From NCBI GenBank assembly GCA_015061115.1, contig SUXE01000010.1, positions 118,654-182,653 of the forward strand: a DNA stretch of 64,000 nucleotides, given 5' to 3'. The position numbers and the translations under genes were made by a program. Each line of letters starts with the position of its first letter. Position 1 is the first letter of the stretch. This stretch comes from Bacteroidales bacterium. GTDB taxonomy: Bacteria > Bacteroidota > Bacteroidia > Bacteroidales > Paludibacteraceae. Positions 1 through 9,103 of this stretch are shown piece after piece. The notes below the pieces were generated by a model. That model was not told where the DNA came from and made no database searches. It saw only the letters and a program-made list of their open reading frames with translations.

Positions 1-2397
1 GATTCTTGGGTGGAGGTTCATAATTCAAGTGATCAAGACATTGATTTAAAAGGTTATTCTATTTCGGAGGTCAACAATATTGATTCTGCTTACATATTGC
101 CGGAATCTTTGGTGGTCCCTGCTGATGGTTATACTCTTATTTATTGTGACAAGGAGAATAAAAAACAGCATACGGATTTCAGATTGAATTCTGATAAACC
201 AGGAGTTGTCTATTTGTGGGACAACAATGGTGTGATGATGGATTCTCTCCCGTATCCTGAAATGATTTCTCCTGAAGTCTCTTGGGGACGTCTGCCAGAT
301 TTTCCTGATAGCTTGTCTCATTTTAGGATCTCCACTCCTGAAAAAGAGAACAATAATACCAATTGTGAGAGGGTTCTCAAAAAGGTAGACTTTTCTGTTG
401 ACGGTGGAGTTAAGAAAGAATCGTTTTACTTGAAACTAAGTTTGAAAGGTGACTATCCTGAAGATGCGGTTATCAGATATACGACTGATGGTAAGGAGCC
501 GACAGAGAATAGTAAATTGTATAAGGATTCTATTTATATCAGTAAAACGACAGTTGTCAGAGCTAAACCTTTTAGCGATAGTGCGATCAGCAAAATCAGT
601 AAAACTCAAACGTATTTCTTTGATATTGACAACAAGATGCCTATCATCAATATTGTTTGTGATAGGGATTATCTATACAGTAAAAATATAGGTATTTTGT
701 CTGATGCGACTAATTATGCTCAGAGTCATCCTGACAATCCTTCCCCAAGATCATGGATGGGTGATTACAACTATTTATACAATTGGCGCAGACCTATCAA
801 TGTGGAGTATTATTCAGGGGACTCTTTGGACTCCGGTTTCAACCAATTGTCTGAGACCCGTGTGAGTGGCAATGTGTCACGAACTAATGCAAAAAATAAA
901 TCCATGGTAATATATGCCAACAAACGTTTTGGCGACAAACACTTCAAGGGAGTATTTTGGGAACATTTGAGGCCAAATGCCGATAAACAGAAGAGTATGA
1001 CAATTCGTTCTTCGGGTCAAAGTGGTTTTAATTTGGTGTCTGCACTCAAAGATATGATTTCACAAACGGCTATCGGACGATTTGCCAGATATTATGACGT
1101 CGATTTTCAGGCGCAACGAAATGTGAAATTTTGCATAAATGGTGAATACAAGCAGATTATGCATTTGCAAGAGCGTGATAATGATGATATGATTTGGGCT
1201 AACCACAACAAGGTTAGTGATATTGAAAGTGTGGAGACATTGTCAGGAATCTATGATAATATGATAGACGAAAATCTGTATCCAAACTATGTTTACTTCA
1301 AGAAAACCTTCGAATCGCCCACCTCTACATATGAGCAAATGTCTGAGGTGTTGGATATTAATGCATTCATGAATTTTGTATCGACGCAAGCATATTTTGC
1401 GAATGTTGATTTCCCATATAATAATGTCGCAATGTGGTTTGATAAACAGGGGACAAAAAAATGGCGTTGGATTTTGAAAGATATGGATGCAACCATTCAC
1501 CGTACTGTTTTTCCATATTATAATTTTTTATTAAGAGAAGAACCTTTTGAGGAAATATCGATGGCTAATACTAAAGAAGCATGTGAGGTCTATATAAAAA
1601 TGTTCTCTTTGGAAAAATTCAGACAGCCATTCATTGACAGAACATGTGTCTTAGCTGGTACGGCATTCTCTAAGAACACGATAGATTATATGTTGGATAG
1701 TCTTAGTGCTGATATATCATTAGTTTTGAGAGATTATGATATGGAAAGTTTTTTAATGGAATTGGAAGATATTTATGAATGGAGTAGAGAACGTCATAAA
1801 TTCTATAATTTTCATTTAAGCGATTTCTTTGATTTGGGTGATACAGTACAAATGTCAGTCAAAGGATTGTATAAAGACTCGATAATCTACGTCAACAATA
1901 ATCCTTTGATGTATAATAAGTTTGAAGGTTATTTCTTTGAGGGTCGTGATCTGTATCTGACTCATGACGACAAGTTGGATATATATGGCCTTGGTTGTGC
2001 TGATACTGATAAAATCACGTATTTGGATTTGGGCAAACCTGTCCAAACAACCGACTCTATTGCAACGCGATGGACTATTTCATATTCTCTGGATGGTGAA
2101 CGTGTGAAAGAGCATTATACAAATGACAATCTTCATTATAAGATTCCAGCTGGTGCAAAAGATGTCCATATTGCAGACGGGTATATGGGACAAGGATTCT
2201 TGTCACCTTCTCGTGACATTCCAAACTGCAGGCCAGAAAACCTTACTTATATGGTTTATAGTGTAGGAGGAGTGTTAATTGGTAAATTCAATTATGCGGA
2301 AATCTGTGAATTCAAACAGAAAGAAGATATAAATATTGTTGTGGCTTTGGATTCTATGGGTAGAAAAATCTATTCGATCAAATTGATGAAAGAATGA
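1..2397 (+). CDS. CotH kinase family protein with lamin-tail domain (5' partial)
   Basis: The reading frame is open from the first base, so the gene begins before the window; the GTG at position 10 is only an internal codon. The visible N-terminus (about residues 1-115) resembles a lamin-tail domain (WVEVHN start, then ISxPEVSWGRLPD). Residues about 125-205 resemble a chitobiase/hexosaminidase C-terminal beta-sandwich (IRYTTDGKEPT). Residues about 210-560 look like a CotH-type atypical protein kinase, including SMTIRSSGQSG and the WRWILKDMD acidic motif. This combination is common in large secreted Bacteroidota proteins, and a cell-surface role is inferred. A strong terminator follows 57 bp downstream. 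The substrate is unknown and no C-terminal T9SS sorting domain is evident. Confidence 0.8.
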   Translation, partial: DSWVEVHNSSDQDIDLKGYSISEVNNIDSAYILPESLVVPADGYTLIYCDKENKKQHTDFRLNSDKPGVVYLWDNNGVMMDSLPYPEMISPEVSWGRLPDFPDSLSHFRISTPEKENNNTNCERVLKKVDFSVDGGVKKESFYLKLSLKGDYPEDAVIRYTTDGKEPTENSKLYKDSIYISKTTVVRAKPFSDSAISKISKTQTYFFDIDNKMPIINIVCDRDYLYSKNIGILSDATNYAQSHPDNPSPRSWMGDYNYLYNWRRPINVEYYSGDSLDSGFNQLSETRVSGNVSRTNAKNKSMVIYANKRFGDKHFKGVFWEHLRPNADKQKSMTIRSSGQSGFNLVSALKDMISQTAIGRFARYYDVDFQAQRNVKFCINGEYKQIMHLQERDNDDMIWANHNKVSDIESVETLSGIYDNMIDENLYPNYVYFKKTFESPTSTYEQMSEVLDINAFMNFVSTQAYFANVDFPYNNVAMWFDKQGTKKWRWILKDMDATIHRTVFPYYNFLLREEPFEEISMANTKEACEVYIKMFSLEKFRQPFIDRTCVLAGTAFSKNTIDYMLDSLSADISLVLRDYDMESFLMELEDIYEWSRERHKFYNFHLSDFFDLGDTVQMSVKGLYKDSIIYVNNNPLMYNKFEGYFFEGRDLYLTHDDKLDIYGLGCADTDKITYLDLGKPVQTTDSIATRWTISYSLDGERVKEHYTNDNLHYKIPAGAKDVHIADGYMGQGFLSPSRDIPNCRPENLTYMVYSVGGVLIGKFNYAEICEFKQKEDINIVVALDSMGRKIYSIKLMKE

Positions 2398-2453
2398 CTT
2401 TAATAAGAATTTTCAATAAATGCTGTAATTAAAGTTATCAAATTGAATTTATT

Positions 2454-2491
2454 AAACAGTGGAGAATCTACGGATTCTCCACTGTTTTTAT
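2454..2491 (+). terminator. Intrinsic terminator of the CotH gene
   Basis: A perfect 14-bp stem (2455-2468 with 2473-2486) closes a 4-nt loop and is followed by a T run. It lies 57 bp after the CotH-family stop codon. Confidence 0.85.
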
Positions 2492-2581
2492 TAAAAAATG
2501 AAGGAAATTGAAGCTAAACATGGTCGTTTTAAGGTTTTTTCCACAAAAAACAAAAAATAATTCAAAATAAAATAATAAATG

Positions 2582-2613
2582 TTGTGCACGATATAAATAT
2601 TTTATTATTTTTG
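2582..2613 (+). promoter_or_regulatory. Bacteroidota-type promoter of the glutathione peroxidase gene
   Basis: TATTTTTG at 2606-2613 matches the -7 consensus TAnnTTTG. A TTG at 2582 sits at the -33 distance. The 5' leader to the start codon would be about 70 nt. Confidence 0.6.
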
Positions 2614-2687
2614 CATTGAGTTCAGTAAGAGATTGATTATTCGTCTTTGCTGAATAAGAAAAATGAGTCGCAAACGATAAAAAAATT

Positions 2688-3251
2688 ATGATTATGGGTA
2701 TCTACGACATCAAAGTGATAAAGCGTGAGAATCTTCAGGATAAGGAGGTTTCACTTAGTGAGTATCAGGGCAAGGTTATGCTGATAGTCAATACAGCGAC
2801 AGGTTGTGGTTTAACACCTCAGTATGAGGCATTGGAGAAACTTTACCGCAAGTATCAGTCGGTCGACTTTACAATCCTTGATTTCCCTTGCAACCAGTTT
2901 ATGGAGCAGGCCAAGGGGAACGATGAGGAAATTTCTTCATTCTGCACATTGAAGTACGACACTACTTTTCCTCGTTTCAAAAAGATAGATGTGAATGGGG
3001 AAAACGAATCTCCACTCTACACTTTCTTGAAAAATGCTATTGAGGAGCGTGATGACAATGGATTCAGTTTTAAGAATCTGCTTCTTTCGCTTACGTCAAA
3101 AATCAATGGAAAGAGTGGTAAGAAGAGTGATATCAAGTGGAATTTCGAAAAATTCCTGGTGGATAAGAACGGTAATGTTGTGAAGCGTTTTGCTCCGACA
3201 GTAACGCCAGGAGAGATTGAGTCGGAAATTGTTAAACTGCTGAAGGTTTGA
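2688..3251 (+). CDS. Glutathione peroxidase family protein (thiol peroxidase)
   Basis: This 187-aa protein should reduce hydrogen or lipid peroxides, in bacteria usually with thioredoxin as donor. Motifs visible in order are the peroxidatic site NTATGCGLTPQY near residue 40, with Cys rather than selenocysteine, then DFPCNQF near residue 67 and the WNFEKFLVDKNG segment with the active-site Trp and Asn near residue 150. The length fits the family. A second in-frame ATG six bases downstream (2694) is an equally possible start, since no Shine-Dalgarno sequence distinguishes the two. It is a single gene between its own promoter and a convergent terminator shared with the hem operon. Cytoplasmic, as no signal peptide is seen. 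Confidence 0.92.
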   Translation: MIMGIYDIKVIKRENLQDKEVSLSEYQGKVMLIVNTATGCGLTPQYEALEKLYRKYQSVDFTILDFPCNQFMEQAKGNDEEISSFCTLKYDTTFPRFKKIDVNGENESPLYTFLKNAIEERDDNGFSFKNLLLSLTSKINGKSGKKSDIKWNFEKFLVDKNGNVVKRFAPTVTPGEIESEIVKLLKV

Positions 3252-3300
3252 TAATAAGCAAGATAAATTTTGGATGATTTGGTAGAACAAACGAACTGAA

Positions 3301-3335
3301 AAAAAAGCCAACGGAGGTTCACTCTGTTGGCTTTT
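3301..3335. terminator. Bidirectional terminator between gpx and hemL
   Basis: A 13-bp stem (3304-3316 with 3322-3334, one G-T pair) is flanked by A6 on one side and T4 on the other. It can end transcription from both converging genes. Confidence 0.85.
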
Positions 3336-3355
3336 AACTTTATAAGACAAATATT

Positions 3356-4636
3356 TTACTCTATGCTCTCCTTAATACTTTGCAACACATAGTCAAGTAT
3401 CTCTTGTGTGTGGCAAGCTGATATGAAATTGCCCTCAAACTGTGATGGGCTTACATAAATGCCTTTGCTGAGCATATTTCTGAAATATTTAGCGAATCTT
3501 TCCTGATTGCTTCTCTTTGTGTCTTGGAAATTGCGTACAGGATCATCGTTGAAAAACAATGTGAACATTGAGCCGCAACGGTTGAGCTGGATGCCTTTGC
3601 CCTCAACAATCTTTTCCAACTTCTCAATGAACTTGTCGCTTCTTTCCTCAAGTTCTTCATAGAATCCTGGTTGAGACAACTGATTCAATGTCTCTATTCC
3701 TGCTGCCATAGCCACTGGGTTTCCACTTAGTGTACCTGCCTGATAAACAGGGCCGTCTGGAGCAAGGCAACGCATGATGTCTTCTCTTCCTCCAAATGCG
3801 GCTGCTGGGAATCCACCTCCTGCAATCTTTCCTACTGTGGTCATGTCAGGTTTGATTCCGAATCTTTGTTGTGCGCCACCTCTTGAAAGACGGAAGCCTG
3901 TTATCACCTCGTCGAAGATCAATACCGCTCCATGCTGGGATGTCACCTCTCTGGTTGTTTTTAGGAACTCTTCTGAAGGAACCACTACACCCATGTTGCA
4001 TGCCACTGGTTCAAGGATAAGTGCAGCCACTTTGTCTCCGTTCTCAGCGAAATATTTCTTTAGCGCTTCAGTGTCATTATATGGCAGTACGACGGTGTGT
4101 TTCACGAAATCGTTAGGCACTCCTGCCGACGATGCGTTGGAGATATTGGCGACGCCAGATCCAGCCGCAACAAGCAGGTGGTCGGCATGACCGTGGTAGT
4201 TGCCTTCGAATTTCACCAATATATCTCGACCTGTGTATCCGCGTGCAACACGTATCGCTGACATAGTGGCTTCTGTACCACTATTCACGAAACGTAGACG
4301 TTCCATTGAAGGGATAGCCTCTCTGACTTTTTGCGCCAGAATTGTTTCGCTTACAGTAGGTATTCCGTAGCTGCTTCCGCGCATAACTGCGTCGACTGCC
4401 GCCTTGCTGACTTTCTCTTGGTTATGTCCTAGGATGAAGACTCCCCACGACATACAGAAATCGATGAATTTGTTGTCGTCAATATCTGTGACGTATGCTC
4501 CTTTGGCTTCTTTGACGAAAAGAGGGGTTGTGCCCACGCTGCGTAAAGCTCGCACAGGACTATTGACTCCTCCTGGAATTACCTGAAGAGCCTCGGCAAA
4601 AGCCGCTGCTGATTTTTCTCTGTTGTTTATGCCCAT
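3356..4636 (-). CDS. hemL: Glutamate-1-semialdehyde 2,1-aminomutase
   Basis: HemL converts glutamate-1-semialdehyde to 5-aminolevulinate using pyridoxal phosphate, the second step of the C5 pathway. At 426 aa it has the usual length. Recognisable stretches are the N-terminal IPGGVNSPVRALRSVG, the central FDEVITGFR and the PLP-lysine region TVGKIAGGGFPAAAFGG. It is the last gene of the hem operon and its start overlaps the hemB stop by 10 bp, which suggests translational coupling. The upstream hemA part of the fusion supplies its substrate. No irregularity is seen. Confidence 0.96.
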   Translation of the reverse strand: MGINNREKSAAAFAEALQVIPGGVNSPVRALRSVGTTPLFVKEAKGAYVTDIDDNKFIDFCMSWGVFILGHNQEKVSKAAVDAVMRGSSYGIPTVSETILAQKVREAIPSMERLRFVNSGTEATMSAIRVARGYTGRDILVKFEGNYHGHADHLLVAAGSGVANISNASSAGVPNDFVKHTVVLPYNDTEALKKYFAENGDKVAALILEPVACNMGVVVPSEEFLKTTREVTSQHGAVLIFDEVITGFRLSRGGAQQRFGIKPDMTTVGKIAGGGFPAAAFGGREDIMRCLAPDGPVYQAGTLSGNPVAMAAGIETLNQLSQPGFYEELEERSDKFIEKLEKIVEGKGIQLNRCGSMFTLFFNDDPVRNFQDTKRSNQERFAKYFRNMLSKGIYVSPSQFEGNFISACHTQEILDYVLQSIKESIE

Positions 4637-5598
4637 CTCTGCATGTATTCTTTAGCGTAGTAAGTAATGATGTATTTTGCTCCGGCTCTCTTGATTGCGA
4701 TGAGGCTCTCAAAAACGATGCGTTTCTCGTCAAGGAATCCCATTTTTGCGGCTGCTTTAGCCATTGAGTATTCTCCACTCACTTGGTATGCTACCATAGG
4801 TATGTTAGGGAATTTCTCCACACCACGGGCGATTATATCAAGGTATGGCATGGCTGGTTTCACCATTGTCCAGTCTGCTCCTTCCGCAACGTCTGCCTCT
4901 ATCTCTCCGATTCCCTGATCATGGGTTCTGAAATCCATCTGATATGTTCTTCTGTCGCCAAAAGATGGGGCAGAGTCGGCCGCGTCTCTGAATGGTCCGT
5001 AATAAGCGGACGCATATTTTGCGGAGTAGGCCATGATCTTGCATTTGTCACGAAGTCCGGCCTCTGTCAGTCTCTTGTGAAGAGCTTCGATCTGTCCGTC
5101 CATCATAGCCGACGGTGCCACAAAATCAGCTCCTGCTTTAGCGTGGACGTAAGCCATCTCTGCAAGCAAAGGTAGAGTGGCATCGTTGTCGACGTCGTTG
5201 TCTTTCAACAATCCGCAATGTCCGTGGCTTGTATATTCGCAAAGGCAGACATCAGTGAAGACCAATACTTCTGGCACTGCCTTTTTGATGGCCTTGACGG
5301 CTCTGCATACAAGAGCGTCTTCTGTATAGGCTAATGATCCTCGCTCATCTTTCAGTTTGTCTTCGATGACACCGAACAATAATATTTTATTTATACCTAA
5401 TTTGTAAACTTCCTTAACATCATCCACCAAAGTGTCGATGGAAAATCTATAAATGCCAGGCATACTTGAGATTTCGCTTTTTACGCCAGTACCTTCCACA
5501 ACGAAGTAAGGAAATATGAAATCCTCAGCTTTCACATTTACGTCGGCATATTGGTCGCGAGTGGCCTGATCTTTTCTGAATTCTCTATATCTGATCAT
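4627..5598 (-). CDS. hemB: Delta-aminolevulinic acid dehydratase (porphobilinogen synthase)
   Basis: HemB condenses two 5-aminolevulinate molecules to porphobilinogen. The 323-aa protein carries the zinc-type cysteine cluster DVCLCEYTSHGHCG, the first active-site lysine region MAYSAKYASAYYGPFRDA and the Schiff-base lysine region MVKPAMPYLDI. The cysteine cluster points to a zinc-dependent enzyme rather than the magnesium-only type. It sits one base from hemD and overlaps hemL, so it is clearly within one operon. Confidence 0.97.
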   Translation of the reverse strand: MIRYREFRKDQATRDQYADVNVKAEDFIFPYFVVEGTGVKSEISSMPGIYRFSIDTLVDDVKEVYKLGINKILLFGVIEDKLKDERGSLAYTEDALVCRAVKAIKKAVPEVLVFTDVCLCEYTSHGHCGLLKDNDVDNDATLPLLAEMAYVHAKAGADFVAPSAMMDGQIEALHKRLTEAGLRDKCKIMAYSAKYASAYYGPFRDAADSAPSFGDRRTYQMDFRTHDQGIGEIEADVAEGADWTMVKPAMPYLDIIARGVEKFPNIPMVAYQVSGEYSMAKAAAKMGFLDEKRIVFESLIAIKRAGAKYIITYYAKEYMQRWA

Positions 5599-5599
5599 T

Positions 5600-6238
5600 T
5601 TATATGTTTTTATTTAGTATTTGCGTCAAATGATTTTCTGTGACTATACCTCTGGTCTTTAATTCTTTATCCGTCGGCAGATACCCGTACAATTTTATAA
5701 AATTATCAATTGTGCTGGGCGACGTGAATATGATACGGCTGATTTTCGACAGGTCAACTTTCTTGGGATTGCTTGGCATCTTGTTTTCGTATGCTGTAAC
5801 CGTTGTTACTTGGAATCCCAGTTCTTTGAGTCCGTCGGGAATCAGGTTGAGAGCCAGATTAGACCGTGGGATAATCACTTGTCCTCTTTCTCTTTTTGAA
5901 AACCAATCAATCACGCCGTATGAGTTGTCTTCTTCCACCTGCTCCACATTCAGGAACCCTGCCTCAACAAGAGCCAGTGTTGTTGTGGCTCCTATCGACA
6001 CCACTTTTTTGTTTGGCATGACATGTTGTGGATCTCTTCCGTCGAGAGCTAAACTCCAATATTTTACGGAATATCTGCTTGTGAAAAGCAGGTAACCTGT
6101 ATTTTCGCTTTTGTCGTTATACCATTGATCTGCAGCCTTACGAAGTTGGGAATCGTCTTTAATAGGCACTATCTCAATTAGTGGTGTATGGATGTACTCT
6201 TTGTTGTTGCAGACGAGTCCTGTAAACAATGTGCTCAT
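5600..6238 (-). CDS. hemD: Uroporphyrinogen-III synthase
   Basis: This 212-aa protein fits the low-conservation HemD family, which closes hydroxymethylbilane with inversion of ring D. Visible family signals are LLFTSRYSVKYW in the first lobe, VSIGATTTLALVEAGF, the IIPRSNLA segment and IIFTSPSTIDNFIKLYG in the second lobe. It is about 30 residues shorter than many homologues. Its ATG overlaps the hemA-hemC stop in an ATGA arrangement. The assignment rests on both the motifs and its position between hemC and hemB. Confidence 0.88.
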   Translation of the reverse strand: MSTLFTGLVCNNKEYIHTPLIEIVPIKDDSQLRKAADQWYNDKSENTGYLLFTSRYSVKYWSLALDGRDPQHVMPNKKVVSIGATTTLALVEAGFLNVEQVEEDNSYGVIDWFSKRERGQVIIPRSNLALNLIPDGLKELGFQVTTVTAYENKMPSNPKKVDLSKISRIIFTSPSTIDNFIKLYGYLPTDKELKTRGIVTENHLTQILNKNI

Positions 6239-7764
6239 ACCAAACTATCTTTTTGGAAGATGGCCTTCAAGTCGGCTCTTCCTTTCTTTGCTGTGATGGC
6301 AAGTCGGCCCTGCATCGGATGAGTGGCAAACGGTAGAACTTCAGCTATCTCGTTTTCCATTCCAAGACGTTTGAGCGCGCATGTCGCCACTATGGCAGCA
6401 TCTATATCCCCACGTCGCACCTGGGCTACACGATCCTCTATACAACCACGAATGTCTACAATCTGGATGTCTGGGCGAAGGGCTAACAGCTCCTTGCGTC
6501 TTAATGGAGAGCTTGTTCCAATTTTGCTGCCTGGTTTCAGTTCCGACAATTTGAGATTATTGAAACTTACGAGTGAGTCTGTCTTGTCGAATGCTTCATA
6601 AAGGGCTATCACTTCCAGGTCTGGATGCAGCTTTTCAGGAAGATCTTTAGCGGAATGGATGGCGATATCCGCGTCATCGTTAAGCAGTGCTGTGTCCAAT
6701 TCCCTTGTGAACATATCGTCCGGAGCCTCACCGTTGAGCAGTGAGATCTTCAGGTTTTTGTCGCCATACGATTCGGAATAGATCACAGTGTGGGGCACGT
6801 CTGGAAAACGGTTGAAAACCTCAGTGACCTGCAGTCTGGACAGCTTGCTGCTTCTGGCAATCACACGTACAGGTTTGGACCTGCTATCGCGTCTGTCGAG
6901 AATCTCCTTAAGTTTTTCAATTTCTTCCTCTATCATTTTTTCTGCTTTTTCCACTTCGTCTTCTCTGATGGAAAGGTTGGCTTTCACCAGTTCCTCCACA
7001 TCGTGAAGATTATAAAGCGTTATGCCATCCACATAGCCTACATTAGGATCGATGTCGCGAGGGAAGGCAAGATCTATACACAGCATTTTGTGTCTGGTAG
7101 TTATATCTTCCTTGCAGATCACATGGTCGGGGGAAGATGTGGCGCTTATAACGACGTCGCTATTGCCCAGCACGTCAGGAAGTTGGTCGAATCCGTGGCA
7201 TTCTATTGAATATTTTTCGGCAATTTCCTCGGCATTGGCGACTGTTCGGTTGACGAGCATCACATTCTCTGCACCTTTGTTTTTGAGAAACTTTATGATG
7301 TCTTCGTTAAGTTTGTTGACGCCGATTATTGCGATCTTTGCTGTCTTGACGTCAATATGTTCTTTCTTTATGATCTCGATGGCTGCGAGGCTGTGGCTGA
7401 CAGCTCCATATGAAATTTGGGTGTCAACGCGCACTTGTTTGCCGATCTCCAAAGCGCATTCAAACAGTTTGTGGATTCCGCTCGGCAGTTTCTGACCGCT
7501 TTGTCTGGCGGTCATATATGCGTCTTTGACTTGTCCTTGAACAGCCTTTTCACCCATGATGGCTGATTCCAGTCCACAAACAACTCTGAAAAGATGGCGT
7601 GCCACGTCGTCGGGCACTTTGCCATCACCATAGTAAAGCTCTATACGGTTGCAAGTTTGCAAAAGGACCGATGGACCTACCGATAAAGTTTCCAATTTCT
7701 GAAGAAATTCCTCTCGGTCGGTGAGCGATGCGTTTTGGTGGTTGATGGATATATATTGTATCAT
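6235..7764 (-). CDS. hemA-hemC: Fused glutamyl-tRNA reductase / truncated hydroxymethylbilane synthase
   Basis: This 509-aa protein joins two tetrapyrrole enzymes. Residues 1 to about 290 are HemA: LLQTCNRIELYYG holds catalytic Cys38, followed by the GEKAVQGQVKDAY region and an NADPH-binding domain around IAIIGVNKLNED. HemA normally continues into a long dimerisation domain, but here only one helix remains. Residues about 298-509 are HemC: ARSSKLS, HSAKDLP with the catalytic Asp374, GTSSPLRR, and RGCIEDR where most HemCs have RGN. The HemC part stops after the HPMQGRLAI strand, about 210 residues long against about 310 usually. It therefore lacks domain 3 and the cysteine that anchors the dipyrromethane cofactor. 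The stop overlaps hemD by ATGA, so the end is natural and not a sequencing break. Confidence 0.93.
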   Translation of the reverse strand: MIQYISINHQNASLTDREEFLQKLETLSVGPSVLLQTCNRIELYYGDGKVPDDVARHLFRVVCGLESAIMGEKAVQGQVKDAYMTARQSGQKLPSGIHKLFECALEIGKQVRVDTQISYGAVSHSLAAIEIIKKEHIDVKTAKIAIIGVNKLNEDIIKFLKNKGAENVMLVNRTVANAEEIAEKYSIECHGFDQLPDVLGNSDVVISATSSPDHVICKEDITTRHKMLCIDLAFPRDIDPNVGYVDGITLYNLHDVEELVKANLSIREDEVEKAEKMIEEEIEKLKEILDRRDSRSKPVRVIARSSKLSRLQVTEVFNRFPDVPHTVIYSESYGDKNLKISLLNGEAPDDMFTRELDTALLNDDADIAIHSAKDLPEKLHPDLEVIALYEAFDKTDSLVSFNNLKLSELKPGSKIGTSSPLRRKELLALRPDIQIVDIRGCIEDRVAQVRRGDIDAAIVATCALKRLGMENEIAEVLPFATHPMQGRLAITAKKGRADLKAIFQKDSLV

Positions 7765-7770
7765 TATATT

Positions 7771-8793
7771 TTAAATCCAGTTAGTTGCTTTAATCCAGTC
7801 AGTTAGATACTTAATGTTTTGGAATGGAGTGTTTGGCATTACGCCATGACCCAAGTTTAATATCCAACCAGGATTGTTTGCGAAAAATGGCTTGTAGTTT
7901 TTCTCCATATAGTTGATGATCTCATCCTTGGATGCGAATAGCAGCATAGGATCTATGTTGCCTTGCAGACCCACTTGAGGATGCACCAACTGTCGGGCTT
8001 GGGAGAGTGATGTCTGCCAATCTATGCTTACGAAATCGCATAGATCAGGTGTCACTAGGCTCAAGCCAGCCCCTAATCCTTTTGGAAAAAATATGAAAGG
8101 AATGCCTTTTGATCTTACAGCGTCGGCAATACGTCTTACAGCTGGAATAAACATTTCCTTGTAGATATCCAATGGCATTAATCCAGCGTGGGTATCAAAC
8201 AGCTGGAAGGCATCAACGCCACGGTTTATCTGCTGTGTCGCGTATTCAATACTGAATTCTGTGACTGCGTCAATCAGAAGTTCAGTCTCCTTTTTGTTCT
8301 GATATATGAATTTACGAGCCTCTGGAAACTCATGTTTGAGGCTTGTCCCCTGCAACATGTAGAATAGGGTGGTGAGTGGAGCTCCACAAAAACCAAGTAG
8401 TGGAACGTCGCTTTGACGTTTCACTAATTCGATGGCACTATACACGAAAGAGAGTTTGTCACTGTCAGGTGATAAACATTTGTGTGGATTTTGTGCATCA
8501 ACAAGTGGATTGTGGAAAACAGGACCTTTGTCTGTCCACTCAATGTCCATTCCCATAGCGGTAGGGATGGTGAGTATGTCACTGAAAATAATCGCCGCGT
8601 CGACGCCAAGATCCTCTACAGGAAGCAAAGTCACCTTTGCCGCAAGCTCTGGCGTTGTCATCAGTTCCCGGAAACTGTATTGTTTTCTAAGTTCATTGTA
8701 GCTTGGAAGAATACGTCCAGCTTGTCTCATATACCAAACCGGTGGTCTGTTGTGGTCTTTGCTCTTCAATGTTCTTATAAACACGTTGTCCAT
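7771..8793 (-). CDS. hemE: Uroporphyrinogen decarboxylase
   Basis: HemE removes four acetate carboxyls from uroporphyrinogen III to give coproporphyrinogen III. The 340-aa protein starts with the signature RPPVWYMRQAGRILPSY and has GFCGAPLTTLFYMLQG and LFDTHAGLM, including the conserved active-site region. It is the first gene of the reverse-strand hem operon, 6 bp upstream of the hemA-hemC fusion. Its presence means the pathway is aimed past uroporphyrinogen towards haem rather than only to corrinoids. No hemN, hemG or hemH lies in the window. Confidence 0.96.
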   Translation of the reverse strand: MDNVFIRTLKSKDHNRPPVWYMRQAGRILPSYNELRKQYSFRELMTTPELAAKVTLLPVEDLGVDAAIIFSDILTIPTAMGMDIEWTDKGPVFHNPLVDAQNPHKCLSPDSDKLSFVYSAIELVKRQSDVPLLGFCGAPLTTLFYMLQGTSLKHEFPEARKFIYQNKKETELLIDAVTEFSIEYATQQINRGVDAFQLFDTHAGLMPLDIYKEMFIPAVRRIADAVRSKGIPFIFFPKGLGAGLSLVTPDLCDFVSIDWQTSLSQARQLVHPQVGLQGNIDPMLLFASKDEIINYMEKNYKPFFANNPGWILNLGHGVMPNTPFQNIKYLTDWIKATNWI

Positions 8794-8843
8794 GAAATGT
8801 ATTAATTATAATATGCAAAGGTCATCATATTTATTGAAATATG

Positions 8844-8851
8844 CAAAAATA
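8844..8851 (-). promoter_or_regulatory. -7 element of the hem operon promoter
   Basis: On the reverse strand this reads TATTTTTG, matching TAnnTTTG, about 50 nt upstream of the hemE start. No convincing -33 partner is seen. The rest of the 310-bp intergenic stretch holds only the hairpin and the promoter of the downstream ATPase gene, listed separately. Confidence 0.5.
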
Positions 8852-9004
8852 ATTGTGCAAACAAGAATTTCATTTTATATCTGTCCGTTTTTGTGAACTC
8901 GCAGAGGAAAGTGAAGGAGGGTCAATATCTATCAAACACGGGCCATTAAAAATCCTTAAAATCAGTCATAAACGACAAAAAACTATTTTAATATTGATAA
9001 AATC

Positions 9005-9058
9005 AAAAAATAGTACCGATTTTTTGATTTACAACTCAAAAAATCGGTGCTATTTTTT
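9005..9058. terminator. Long A/T-flanked hairpin upstream of ATPase gene
   Basis: Two 23-bp arms (9005-9027 and 9036-9058) match with one mismatch around an 8-nt loop. The arms begin with A6 and end with T6, so either strand could form a terminator. No gene ends here, and the hairpin sits just upstream of the promoter at 9076. It may insulate the two divergent units. Confidence 0.6.
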
Positions 9059-9075
9059 AGTTTAGCCTTTTTTTA

Positions 9076-9083
9076 TAACTTTG
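9076..9083 (+). promoter_or_regulatory. -7 promoter element of the DUF4143 ATPase gene
   Basis: TAACTTTG is an exact TAnnTTTG match, 20 nt before the start codon at 9104. Confidence 0.6.
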
Positions 9084-9103
9084 CATAATAAATAAATATT
9101 AAG

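Noticed and set aside
6235-6240. A frameshift explaining the short HemC
   Set aside because: The stop overlaps the hemD start as ATGA, and the following sequence encodes HemD, not HemC domain 3.
8853-9065. A 70-aa plus-strand frame between hemE and the ATPase gene
   Set aside because: Low-complexity lysine-rich translation of AT-rich DNA, running through the long hairpin.
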